DNA of 64,000 nt from Paramecium sonneborni (Eukaryota > Ciliophora > Oligohymenophorea > Peniculida > Parameciidae). Both the position numbers and the translations under genes were made by a program. The notes below the pieces were generated by a model. It searched no databases. It saw nothing but the letters and a program-made list of their open reading frames with translations, and was not told where the DNA came from. Location of the stretch: NCBI GenBank assembly GCA_905182985.1, contig CAJJDN010000089.1, positions 204,071 to 268,070 on the forward strand, in the 5' to 3' direction. Positions 23,601-42,769 of this stretch are shown in pieces. Position 1 is the first letter of the stretch, and every line of letters begins with the position of its first letter.

Positions 23601-26317
23601 ACAAAAACTATTAAAATACTAACAAGTTGTACAAGGTGCTTTACATAATTTACATTAAAAAGAAAAATCTAAATAATAACCAAAATCACAGAAGCATTAA
23701 TTATCAAATTGAATAAAAGTAATATCTTTGCAATTCAAACAATTATCTTCATAGTATTCACAAGTCCTACATTATGGAGCACATCTTTAACATTGATTGT
23801 TTTACATATAATATCCTTACTAACAAATACATTCATTGTTTTCTATCTTAAATAAACTACTATCAATACACTTAGTACATGTCTTTACAGTTAATGAACA
23901 TTCTAAACATGGATATTAACACATAGAACAATAATTAACATTCAAAGATGATTAACCATATCCAGGTTTACATATACATTTATTATTAATAAGAATATGA
24001 TTTGAATCTACACATTCTGTACAAGTATCTTAACTTGTTACACATTTTGTACAAGGTAATTAACATAAGTTGCAATAATTTCCATTTAAAAAATATCCAT
24101 TATTACAAACGCATCTATCATTATTAATAGTTTAATTAATATCAATACAAGTCAAACAATCTAAAGATGATGTACAATAAACACAAGGTAATTAACATGG
24201 TAAACAATTAACTGAATCCATGTAATAGCCGTTATTGCAAACACAATCTAGATTTGAATCAACAGATTAATTTATATCAATACAAGTTAGACATCCATTA
24301 GAGTCACATTTGGCACAAGGTTATTAACAAGGTGCACAATGTGATATTGTATCTGAGTAATATGTATCTTAGCATATACATTAATAACTAGCATTTATTA
24401 TATGATTAGGATCTGTACAAGAATTACAATGAGTAATATTAATTGAGCATGAACTACAAGGGGTTAAACATGGTTAACAATCATAATTAGCATCATTTAC
24501 CCATCCATATTCACAAATACATTATCCACTAGTTGGTTAATGATGTATATCCTTACAATTTGTACAATAAGTTGTTATTCCAGTACATTCTCTACAAGGA
24601 TTTACACATTAATCACAATAATTACCATTTGCAACCCAACCTATATTACATAAACATTAATATGTTGTAGTATTAACAGTTTAATGTGTATCAATACATG
24701 TTACGCAATGAGTGGATGTTATAACACATTTTGAACATGGTGAAGTACAAATTTAACAATTACTAGGATTATTTCCTATTTCTTCATAAAATCCATCTGC
24801 ACACACACAAGTATTTGATCCACTTAAAATATATGTATTAGCACAATCTGTACAATATGTACTTGTAGTTGTACATTTAGAACATGGATGAGTACATGAT
24901 TAACAATAATAAGAAGTATCCATGTAATATCCATCATTACAGATACATTAATTACTTATAACAGTTTAAAGAGGATGTGCACAACTTGTACATTTGGTAT
25001 TTAAATCAACACAATTATAACAAGGTAGTGTACATTATAAGCAATTAGGAGAAGCTAAATAATAATTATTAATGCAAGATGTACAAACACTTCCACTTGA
25101 GCAATTAACACATGGACTAACACATGATTAACACATATATGAAGCATTCATATAATAAGTATCAATACAATGACAATCATTTAATACTTAATGTGAAAGA
25201 TGTTTGCATTCTGTACAAATTGTAGCAGAAGTACATTTAGTACAAGATAATGGACATAGTGTACATATTCCAGCATCATCATAATAGCCATCATCACAAA
25301 TACAACTATTTCCTTATAAATGTCTATTTAATCCAATTACACAAGAATTACAATCTGTAAAACTAGAGCATGTTAAACATGGTGATTAACAATTTTAACA
25401 TTATTTTGGACTACCATTATCTTCGTATTGATTAGTTAAACATGTACAAGTATGAGCAGTTGAATCATATTAATATGAAGAAAAACAAGCATGACATTCA
25501 TTAATTGAATTTTAACATGTAAAGCATGGATGATTACATTAATCACACATATATGTTGATGAATTCATTATGAAACCACTATTACAATTACAACTAGAAG
25601 GTATTTGATTAAGTGAATCCATACATGTTGAACAAATAGTTTAATTAGTAATGCAATTTGCACATGGTTTTGTACAAGGAAGACAAGTATGCCCAGATAA
25701 TACATATCCATTCACACAGCTATCACATATGATTGCTGAACTACAATTTTAACAAGGAGAAACACAGTTGTTACACATATAAGTAATTGTGTCCATGTAT
25801 TTATTAGGTTATATACAATCACAATTTGGAATAGATTAATTAGCTGTATCAACACACACTGTACAATTTGTTGGGGATGATGTACATTAAGCACATGGTT
25901 TTGAACAACTTACACAGGTTGATCCTGATAAATAAAAGCCATTTACACAATCAGTACAATTACTGTTTGTAGTTATACATTTTGAACATGGGCTTTAACA
26001 TGCAGGACAAGAAGTTCCAGATAAATAATATCCATCATTACAGCTTGTACATTATGTACTGGATGAAGTACAAGTCTTACATACTGTTGAACAATTAGGA
26101 CATTAACCAAATCCAGATGATACATAATAATATCCAGGTTTGCAAGAATTACATTATGTAGATATACTACAAGTGGCACACTGACTCATACATGGTAAAC
26201 AAGGACTTATTCCCCAGGTGCCTGCTGGACACCCAAAACCACCTTTGTTTATCATAAATAATTACCCTCTTAAAGAAAAGACAAAGTAAACAGAAATAAA
26301 AGCACAATCTAATTCAT
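20601..26317 (-). CDS. Giant cysteine-rich (GF-receptor/furin-like repeat) membrane protein 1
   Basis: A single 23-nt intron (26243-26265) near the 5' end leaves exactly 1898 codons. The N-terminus MNQIVLLFLFTLSFLQ is a signal peptide. More than 1300 residues of cysteine-rich repeats follow, with patterns CxxC...C..C and motifs such as CNNGYYMD, CITNCSSC-like units and C-I-C-x-x-G-Y-Y, typical of furin-like/growth-factor-receptor cysteine-rich modules. DDGN-containing units (EECDDGN) come next. A C-terminal domain with several transmembrane helices then ends in a basic cytoplasmic tail. Paramecium encodes many such proteins of unknown function, probably at the cell surface. A closely related gene lies at 54402-58576, sharing the intron position and the C-terminal membrane domain. 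Confidence 0.85.
25102..25530 (-). repeat. 429-bp tract shared with the second giant cysteine-rich gene
   Basis: Collinear with 57466-57894 at a constant offset of 32364, with no indel and only two mismatches noticed (both T/C). Flanking sequence is clearly more diverged. It encodes several complete cysteine-rich repeats in both proteins. Confidence 0.85.
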
Positions 26318-27347
26318 TAATCTTTAGAGTTTTAGAAATTCTTATATTTAATAATATAAAATTTAGAAATCATAAATTTAAATTTAATCAAATTATTTCT
26401 ATAAATATCATTTTTTTTTTTTAGTTAATTCCTTTTACTGCTTTGATGAATAAATCATTTTTAATTTTATCTCAATTATTAATACTTTTAACTATTCTCT
26501 TCTCTCATTAATTGTTAAAATTATTTATGGAAAAAAATGGTGATAAATTCAATTTATAAAATATTAATTAATTTTTACATTTATAATCGCCTAACTTCAT
26601 TGTTATTTACATCAACTAAATTAATTCAAACAATCATATTATTCCAAAATTATCAAAGATTTTCTTGAATGATAGAAAAATATGTTGAATTCAATTATTT
26701 CTCATAAACTTTTTATTTTAAGTTTTTATATATATTTTTTAAGTTAATTTATTTGAATAATTCATTATTTTATTTTTTTCATGAGAAGAACTATGTTAAG
26801 TTTATTATTTATATAAATTTTGCTAAGATAAAACCTCTAAATTTGTATATTGATCTTGATTTCAAATAAATAAAAATTATTTGAAAAAAAAATTATAATT
26901 ATGGTTCAAACATAATTTCTGGTATTCAATCTTTTTATAATGTCTGAATCATCTCCTAATTATATTTTTAAATTTTAAATAATATCGAATTAACATTAAT
27001 ATATTAGGCTTGTACTATAATTTATAAATTCTAAATTATTTATAATTCAAAGGATCATCTCTAATGCAATTGAATTTTTCATTTGAAGTTATTAACTTAA
27101 AAAAATAAATTAAGATTATATGTATTTTGAAATTGAAATCTTTTTTTTAGCAAACCAATTTAACTGAATTCTGAAGAAATATTTTATAAAATCAGGCAAA
27201 TATATCAATTTTTCGATCTTTGATGTGCATTAATTCATTTAACAATTGGATACCAAGTAAATTAAAGAATAAAAAATCGATTTTCAAGTTAATATAATTT
27301 AACATAAATAATAAATGTTATAATTGGTACCTTCTTATCATGTTGAA
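26318..27347. promoter_or_regulatory. Long divergent intergenic region
   Basis: About 1030 bp of very AT-rich DNA between divergent starts, long for this compact genome. Stops occur in every frame, and no conserved coding stretch, tRNA or repeat was recognised. Confidence 0.4.
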
Positions 27348-35482
<8,135 letters not shown>

Positions 35483-35540
35483 ATAACCAAGAACAACTAG
35501 TTTATTATGATTTATATATAAAACATATGTATTTTTAATA

Positions 35541-36209
35541 TCATAGTTTTACTTTAGATTTCAGATGTTAAGTGATTTTTTCTACAAATTATTCATCTTC
35601 CACTTATAATTGCTCTTTTTTTAATTCTTAAAAGGGCAATTAGTCAGCAATTTCAAATTGGGCAAGTTAATTTAGAAAATTCTGTTTTGCTAATGGATTG
35701 ATTAACTGTTCTAATATTTCTAGTTTCTTTTCTCTCAAAAAGTCTTTAACCTATGACATCATTAATGATTTTGAGTATTAATCTAGCTTCTATTATGTTT
35801 CAGCTAAAGTCTAACCATTATGTGATATTTCAGAGGATTATTGGTTTATTTTGATCATAGGATGAATAAATTATAAATTCTCAATAGCCTAATCAGAGTT
35901 TCTTTGAAAATATGTATCAAAATATTATACTTAGTCTTGTCAATTAAAGCAATTACCGTAGTATTTAACAATTTGACCTTTCTATCTCTAGTAGATTTCT
36001 TACCAATCCTTCCTTCTTTTAAATACACTTATAATATGGCTTTAACAGTAGAAGGTTTTAACTAAGTTTCTTCAGATACCTAATTTGAATTGTTTATTTA
36101 TATACTTCTTTAAGAGTTTTTCCATTCTTTGTTAACTCATTAATTATTTAAGTTCTTTACTCTTGTGAAATCTTCTTATACCTTAAAGTAAAATGTATAC
36201 ATACTTCAT
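35541..36209 (-). CDS. Helix-turn-helix protein resembling a Tc1/mariner-type transposase DNA-binding domain
   Basis: Three introns (35902-35930, 36080-36105, 36175-36200) leave exactly 196 codons. The N-terminal 60 residues read MKYKISQEQRTQIINEL, then NGKTLKEVSEETQLKPSTV, then KAILQVYLKEGRIGKKSTRD. This is the paired-like HTH pattern of Tc1/mariner and IS630 transposases: a helix, a G-x-S/T turn, a recognition helix with STVKAI, and a basic GRIGKK wing. The remaining 130 residues form a K/E/Q-rich helix and hold no DDE/D catalytic triad. It is therefore either a domesticated DNA-binding remnant or a host transcription factor. The intact frame and three canonical introns argue that it is expressed. 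It sits between a BEACH gene and a LITAF gene without terminal inverted repeats that I could see. Confidence 0.6.
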
Positions 36210-36682
36210 GTTACGAGATCCTTTTCTAATTTTTTAGCTGCTATTCATTTAATATTTTATTATTAGATAAAAATTTAGCAATTTTCATACAGTTATATAT
36301 GGTTACATTATTCATAAAATTCATTTTTAAACTTTTTAAATATTTTCATTTAAGAGGTCAAGAAGCATTTCTATACACATATTTATCATAAATTTACTCA
36401 TAATATGAAATTTAAAAAATCCGTGAATGAATTTATAATTGATATTTAATAAGAAATTCAAAATTCTTAATAGAGATTTAAAAATAGGAAGAGGTAAATA
36501 TAGAACAGAAGAAAATATTTATATATTATTATAAGTATTATGCAAAAATTAGAGATAATAAAATTTATCAAAATATATGCATAATAAAATATTAATAATA
36601 TTACATTAATAATTAGCTGATTTTTTCATATTTTTATAAGCATTCTTTAAATCATATTATAAATTATTTTTTCATAAATACA
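36210..36682. promoter_or_regulatory. Divergent intergenic region between HTH and LITAF genes
   Basis: About 470 bp of AT-rich DNA between divergent starts. No gene was recognised; both promoters are presumed here. Confidence 0.4.
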
Positions 36683-37169
36683 ATGGATAAATCATCTATA
36701 ATTTCTAGAAATAACAGTCTTGAATAAATAAACATAAGTCTATAAAGTAGGCCTAAAAGATTTTTCTAATCCAAAACATCGATAAGTATTTTAAACGAGC
36801 AAAATTGTTTTACGAGAACGTTGCCTTTAAATAATAATGCAAATGAGGAATAATAAGAATTAAGTCTTTAAGCATCCCCAACTAATAATTAATTGTAATT
36901 AAGTATATTAAAATAGCAATTTACCAGAGAATGCAGATAATCAAATTATACCAACTTAGATTTTCTGCAAAAAATGCAACAAAATATGTTTGACTTTAGT
37001 TGAGAAACATTTTGATATTTTTGCATTAGGGATTACTATCGTAACTCTAATTTTATGCTGGCCCTTTATATGTTACATTTGTTAATCTTTGGAATGCAAA
37101 AATATCTTACATTATTGTCCTTATTGTCATGAATAAGTTGGTTTGAGACCATACAAAATTTTATGTTGA
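36683..37169 (+). CDS. LITAF-domain membrane-associated protein
   Basis: With one 22-nt intron (36895-36916) removed there are exactly 155 codons. The first 75 residues are polar (N/Q/S). The C-terminal part is a LITAF (SIMPLE) domain: a FCKKCNKIC knuckle, a hydrophobic stretch (ALGITIVTLILCWPF) that dips into the membrane, then HYCPYCHEQVG, the second CxxC preceded by histidine. Such proteins bind zinc and sit on the cytosolic face of late endosomes and lysosomes, in sorting and exosome formation. It converges with the kinesin gene. No PPxY motif is visible upstream, unlike the animal homologues. Confidence 0.75.
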
Positions 37170-37429
37170 TTAATATAGAATTTCTTTTTAATTAAAAAAT
37201 TGATGTATCTTTAATGTTATTAATAAGTTGTTGATTTTATAATCTTGACGTAGAAGATACATAAAATGATAAAACAAATGTCATTTTGAAATTATTCTAA
37301 TTGTAAATTTATAGATATCCATATATGTCTATATTTTAGTTATAAATATAATAATATCATGAAATATTTTCTTTATCTATTAAATTGATATATTAACTTC
37401 CATATAAATTGATTGTAGTAATTTGTGGA

Positions 37430-39499
37430 TCATTAATTAGTCTGGATTTTTTAATTGAGGAAATTTATGAAATTTCTGATTATTCTACTTTAGATATAGA
37501 AGCTAAAATTACTTATAAAAATTACTAATATTTCGAATAGATGGCTTTTTTCTCAGAGGGGATCGAATAGGAGATTATCTAAATATTGAATTAACTGGAG
37601 AACGCTCTCTTGAAGCCAATATTTATTTGATATGAGATAAATTAGAAAATCTTGGTCGATCAATCATATCAAATAATTAGGATTGTTATGACAATGTGTT
37701 TTGAGTATTTAAGTGAGTTAACGAAGATTTCTTTTTTATTTAGGAAGTACTTGTTGATGAGGCAAACGATGAAGGATAAGAACAATCTGAATCATTATTA
37801 GTAGTATATAAAGATGGATTTTTAGTCTTAATTTATTCTAGTAATAATTACTACTATTAAATTTAAGATTCCTTAGATTATATATCATCATTCTATAGAA
37901 TAATTATAATATCAATACTTTTGATTAGAGAACCTATTTTAATTCAGAAATCTCCTTTTGCTAATCTTCATATTTATATTTCCAATAATCAATATATTAT
38001 TGTTATTCTTCTGTGATTTAAAGCAACAAAGATTTCTAGAGTTATTTTTATTTCAAATTGACTTTAAGAGCATTTTACAGTTATTATTCAATTTCTTAGT
38101 TTTATTTTTATGCAATCATTAGATTATGATACATCTAATCATCATTAATAGAATTTAGATTATTTTATAGACTCATTTAATAGATTTCCTCAATCTAATA
38201 TTGATTTTATAGAATATTGTTTTGTATTTCAATTAGTGAATTATTAATTTCATGGTATTCTTCAATATTACTATATATGTCATTATATATTTTGGTTAAA
38301 TATAATTATTTAGTACTCATTTCAGAATCATTAATGTTAGTATGAATAAGAATTTTTTCTTCAGTTATTTATTGATGCAATGATTTTTAAACTTACTTTT
38401 TAATTTGAGTAGCTCTACTACTATACTGAAGTGTATTTAAAATTTCATCATATTGACACTTATTTTATTATATGCAAGAAATCATAATGGTTCTTGTATT
38501 TCCACCTAAAGAATCTTGTAATAATCTAGTTAATTTTGAGTTCCTATATGGAATATGTTAATTTTTCTTAGATTTATCAGAAAGTATAGTCAAACAATTA
38601 CTTAAGGCCAAAAGAGATCTATTGATATTAGAACCTTCTTATTAATTCTTGCTCTTTTGATCTTAATAGACTCGTTCTGAACCTGCTAAATCTACAATAA
38701 AAAGTTTAGGTGTAATAGTTTAACTAATTATAGAATGACTACAAATTACCCTTCGAAAGAATAAGATAAATTAAACTATATTAATGCATGTGATCTTGAT
38801 GAATATACATTATAAATAGTTTAAGCTAAGCTTCTATTTTAATTAGCAATGTTTATGCCCTCTTTCACCTATTTTGTTAATAAATAAAAATACATCATTA
38901 ATGCTGTTAATTTTAATTGCTTACAAACCTTAAATGTATGACCCTTTTTAATTGTCTTACATAATCATTAATGGTTTTGGTTATTCGGACATTAGATCTC
39001 TTATGGTTTCATTGTAAACTTCTATAAAACTCATCTCCATCTAAACATTAGCTTCAGAACTAGATATTAATATTTAGTTAGCTAAACCTCATATATTTCA
39101 TTCTATTCACTATATAGTTTATGCATTTAAATGATAATCCTTCATCTTTCTCATTCCCAAAAATAGTATGAGTTTTACCTGAACCTGTTATACCATATGC
39201 TAAAATGGTTGTATTGTAACCTTCAATAAAATGATCCAGATTGTGCTGTTATTTTTAATATATATATATATATACTCTTAATGATTGATCAAATATGTCT
39301 TCATTATTTTGTACACCACTGAATATCTTGTCGAAAACAAATGATTTACTATTTTTACCATCTTTTCTTATAACAATTCTATTGTCATTCAAATCTTCAA
39401 TTAAAGTTTCTGTGCTAAATGAATATATATATATTCTTTTTACCTGCTTTCTAATAATGGTTTGATTCTCAAATATACTTGAAATGGTTAATTAGACAT
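37430..39499 (-). CDS. Kinesin with N-terminal motor and serine-rich tail
   Basis: From ATG 39497-39499 the motor signatures occur in order: VYLRIKPLLES strand, FVFDKIFSGVQ, the P-loop AYGITGSGKTHT, switch I NVYSSRSHALIQF, switch II LFIVDLAGSER, and HIPYRNSKLTRLLQDSLGGN. A Q-rich coiled coil of about 170 residues follows. The tail carries SSFASSTSTS and a cluster of SP/RSP sites (RERSPVNS, SPIRSPLRKKPS) fit for phosphorylation. Introns of 28-29 nt interrupt the motor (39265 and 39428 regions). The kinesin subfamily is not certain; kinesin-8 or -10 fits best by switch I. The 3' end depends on the last intron: TGA at 37430 if a 28-nt intron is used, otherwise 37281. Confidence 0.85.
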
Positions 39500-39694
39500 T
39501 TTTATTAGCAGTTAAATTAAAAATATTATTCTAAAAAAAATGATTATTTTATAAGACTAACTTCCAATTTTCAATTTATTGATATTGATAATCTTTTTTT
39601 AATTTTAGTTTAAACTAATACTAATATTATGATAATGAATATTGATTTAAAAATTCATATTTTTCATAATATTTTATTTATTTATTTATTTATT
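39500..39694. promoter_or_regulatory. Divergent intergenic region, kinesin and CFAP100
   Basis: 195 bp between the two divergent starts, AT-rich, with a short (TTTA)n stretch just upstream of the CFAP100 start. It presumably serves both genes. Confidence 0.4.
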
Positions 39695-41560
39695 ATGAAT
39701 TAAGCATAATAATAAACATAAGATGAAAATCCATTTTAATTTGAGTTAGATTCTAAAAAGTTTCTGTAAAAATTAGAGAAAGAAAGAAATTCTGGATATA
39801 ATGATGATGATGAAGAATAAAAATAAGTTCCACATACTTAAAAATTATATTAAACAAGTGCAAAGTCAACAAGATTTGGACTGTTATAAAAATTAGAAGA
39901 TTAAAGTATAATTTGAATTATATAAAATAATAGCAAATAAATTAGCATAAGAGAGAGATGAAATGTTTGCAAATGAAGCTAAAATGAGGGATCCAAATTA
40001 ACCATAGAAAATAGATGAAATAGCTTAACATATAAAACATTTTAATCCAAAATTAATGGACTATAGAGATGATGAAGCTAGAAAAACAATATATGGAAAA
40101 GAAGATAAAAAGAAAGATTTTGAATTATAGGAGATGAAGAAGAAAAAATATAGAATAAAATCAATATTAAGAGAGAAGAGAGAAACAATAACAGATTTTA
40201 TAGAAAAGAAGAGAGAAATATGTTTAGCAAATTTAAATATAATGACAAAGAAGGAAGAAACAGAAAGATTAGAAGATTTTATAAAGAATGAATAAGAATC
40301 ATTAAGAGCAAGAAGATTATATTTTAAAAATGATTGTGAATTAGTAAAAAAGTTTATGAATGAAGTAAAATATTAAGCAGATTAAGCTGCATTTTAAGCA
40401 GACAGAGAAACAAAAAAGAAAGATGAAGTAAAAACAGAGGTTGCTAAAATATTAGCATAAATAGATAGATTAAAATTATAGAAGACAAAATATGGAGAGG
40501 AATTTGAAAAGTTGGATAAATATAGATAATTTTTAGAGAAGATAAAAGTAAATATAAATTATAATATTATTAAAATTAGGATACATATAAGACAAAATTT
40601 TCAGAGTTTGAGAAGAAAGATATAAATTTATTTTAAAATTAATAGAATGAATAGAAGAATTAGTTTTTTGTAACTGGAGTAGATTAGAGAGAAGAATAGA
40701 AATAAACTTAAGAATAAATAGAAGCAGAGAGATAATAAGAGAGGATGGCAGATTTAGTAATTGAAATATTGAATAATATAGAAGAGGGAAATTTAAGAAA
40801 TATATAAAATTAAAGAGATGCAGAAGAAGATATAGAATAGAAGAAAAGAGAATTAGAGAAATTAGAATAGAAGTTAAGAAATGAATAGGATGAACATATG
40901 GAGATGTTAAAAGCAGAAGAGAGAAAGTTGAAAGCATAATTGAAGATATAAAGTTAATTAAAAGATTAAGAGAAAGTGGATTAAACTAAATTATAATTTG
41001 CAGAAGGAGAAGATTTAGATATGGATAAAATAGGAAAGAAAATAATTGAAATTTAATAGGAAGCTACAAAGAATTAGGATATAATGGGGAAAAGATTATA
41101 GATAGATTCAAAAGTGATAAAATAGGTTATAAATGTAATTAAAAATTGAAATATATAGTAATTAGAAAAGATAGTGATTGATTTATCGGAATCTAAATTG
41201 TAATTTTTATTAAGAACAAAGACAGATTTTATCGAGGCAGAGAAAAAGATAAAGAAGGAGAAACAGTAGTAGAGATTAAATAATTAGAAGGATGAAGAGA
41301 AAAAGAAATAAATAATGGAGAGAAGAAATAAGAAGGAGGAACATTTATAAAAGTTTTATAAGGGAAGACATGATATGAAAAGGAATTATAAATAAGAGAA
41401 ACCTGTAGTAGAGACAGAAGAAACAGAAACTGATTAAAATGATGATGAGAAATATTTAAGAGAATCATATGAATTGGTTTATGTTCCTCCTTAGTAAAAA
41501 TCTCATAATTAATAATAATCAAATGAATTAAACATAAAATAGAATGACAGATAATAATGA
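39695..41560 (+). CDS. CFAP100: CFAP100 (CCDC37)-like modifier of inner arms protein
   Basis: Three introns (28, 32 and 24 nt, ending near 39942, 40580 and 41151) leave exactly 594 codons. After an acidic N-terminus, the MRDPN motif and a long coiled coil carry the DUF4200 pattern: FIEKKREICLANLNIMTKKE, then RLEDFIKNEQESL, KNDCELVKKFMNEV, KTEVAKILAQIDRL and KLDKYRQFLEKI. That order is typical of CFAP100 (Chlamydomonas MIA1), which with CFAP73 forms the modifier-of-inner-arms complex at the base of the two-headed inner dynein arm. The C-terminal half is a further K/E/Q coiled coil ending in an acidic and then Q/N-rich tail. It is divergent from the kinesin gene and head-to-tail with the MYB gene 24 bp downstream. 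Confidence 0.75.
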
Positions 41561-41584
41561 AATTAATATTTATAAATAAAATAT

Positions 41585-42726
41585 ATGGCATAGACAAGTA
41601 AGAGAAAATAATCAAGATCTTATGAAGATAGCGAAGTAGAAATAATAATATAAGTGATAGTATAGGGGGAAGTTATTTAGGGAAGGTGGACAAAAGATGA
41701 ACATTAAAGATTTGTAGAAGCACTTAGTATACATGGTAAAAACTGGAAAAAGGTTGAAGAATATGTAAATACTAGAAGTGGAGCATAAATTAGGTATTAT
41801 ATTATGATTATTATATTAAGATCACATGCATAAAAGTTTTTTAATAGATTAGAAAAAGAATTTAACAAATAATTTAATGGTTTGAAAAGTTCAGAAATTA
41901 AATAGATATTTGAAAATAAAATGTTTCATCACTATTCAGAAATTGATTAGATATAAAAAAGATAAAGAACTGGTTCTATTAATGGTAATATGAATATCCA
42001 TTAAATTTTATTGTAGATATCTCTGACGACGACATTTAAGTAAATCAAGAATCTATCTAAATTGAATCTAATCAATAATCACTCTAATAATAGCAATAAT
42101 AAATTAAAATACAATTAAAACAAGGAATTTTAGATTTAAATCTACCGGATACTTGTTGTCATTTAAATACAATTAATTAAATCTCTAAATATTAATAATA
42201 ATAAAATAAATTACAAAGAAAAATATAAGAAATCGCTGATCAAAATTATCCTGATGATTTAATTAAAGAAATTTGTGAATTGTACAAAGAAAAAGATTAA
42301 ATTATTGCTATTTAATAAATTCAAAATGCTTATTAATCTATTGCTGAAGTAAACTAAATAGAATCAACATAAATGTCTAAACAACTAGAAATATTATAAC
42401 CTTAAAAGATTAATAATTAACATAATGAAGAATCAAGACCTGGAACAGATGAATCCTTCTTTCATTTTATTATGTATCTCATTCTTTCTAGATATAGGGC
42501 CAGAAATTAAAAATATATCAATAATAGGAAATTAAGTCTCTCAGATTTAATTGATGTACCTATAATTGATGAGAAATCACTTCAATCAATTGAGTAAAAA
42601 TAACCATAATAATAAGAGAGTGAAGGATAAAGAAGTAGAAAATAATCATTTACCTTTTATAACGATTAAGTGGAAGATAATGAACTTAGATATTAAATAC
42701 TTAAAAAAACAAAAAAAGAATTATGA
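41585..42726 (+). CDS. MYB/SANT SHAQKYF-class transcription factor
   Basis: Two introns (41794-41820 and 41985-42016) leave exactly 361 codons. Residues about 35-85 form one MYB repeat of the SHAQKYF class: GRWTKDEHQRFVEAL, HGKNWKKVEEYV, TRSGAQIRSHAQKFF. The first intron splits the codon just before SHAQKFF. This class binds GATA-like motifs as a single repeat in plants and protists. The rest is Q/N-rich with a DISDDD acidic patch, an LDLNLPDTCCHLN segment (LxLxL-type, EAR-like in plants) and helical stretches. A nuclear regulator is the likely role. It stops 43 bp before the next gene. Confidence 0.8.
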
Positions 42727-42769
42727 ATAACTATTTTATATAGTTTATTAAACATTATTATTTTAACAA

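Noticed and set aside
37200..37960. Plausible plus-strand coding stretch (acidic, with GT-AG segments)
   Set aside because: The minus strand here reads as the kinesin coiled coil and S/P-rich tail in one frame after tiny introns, so the plus-strand reading is a shadow.
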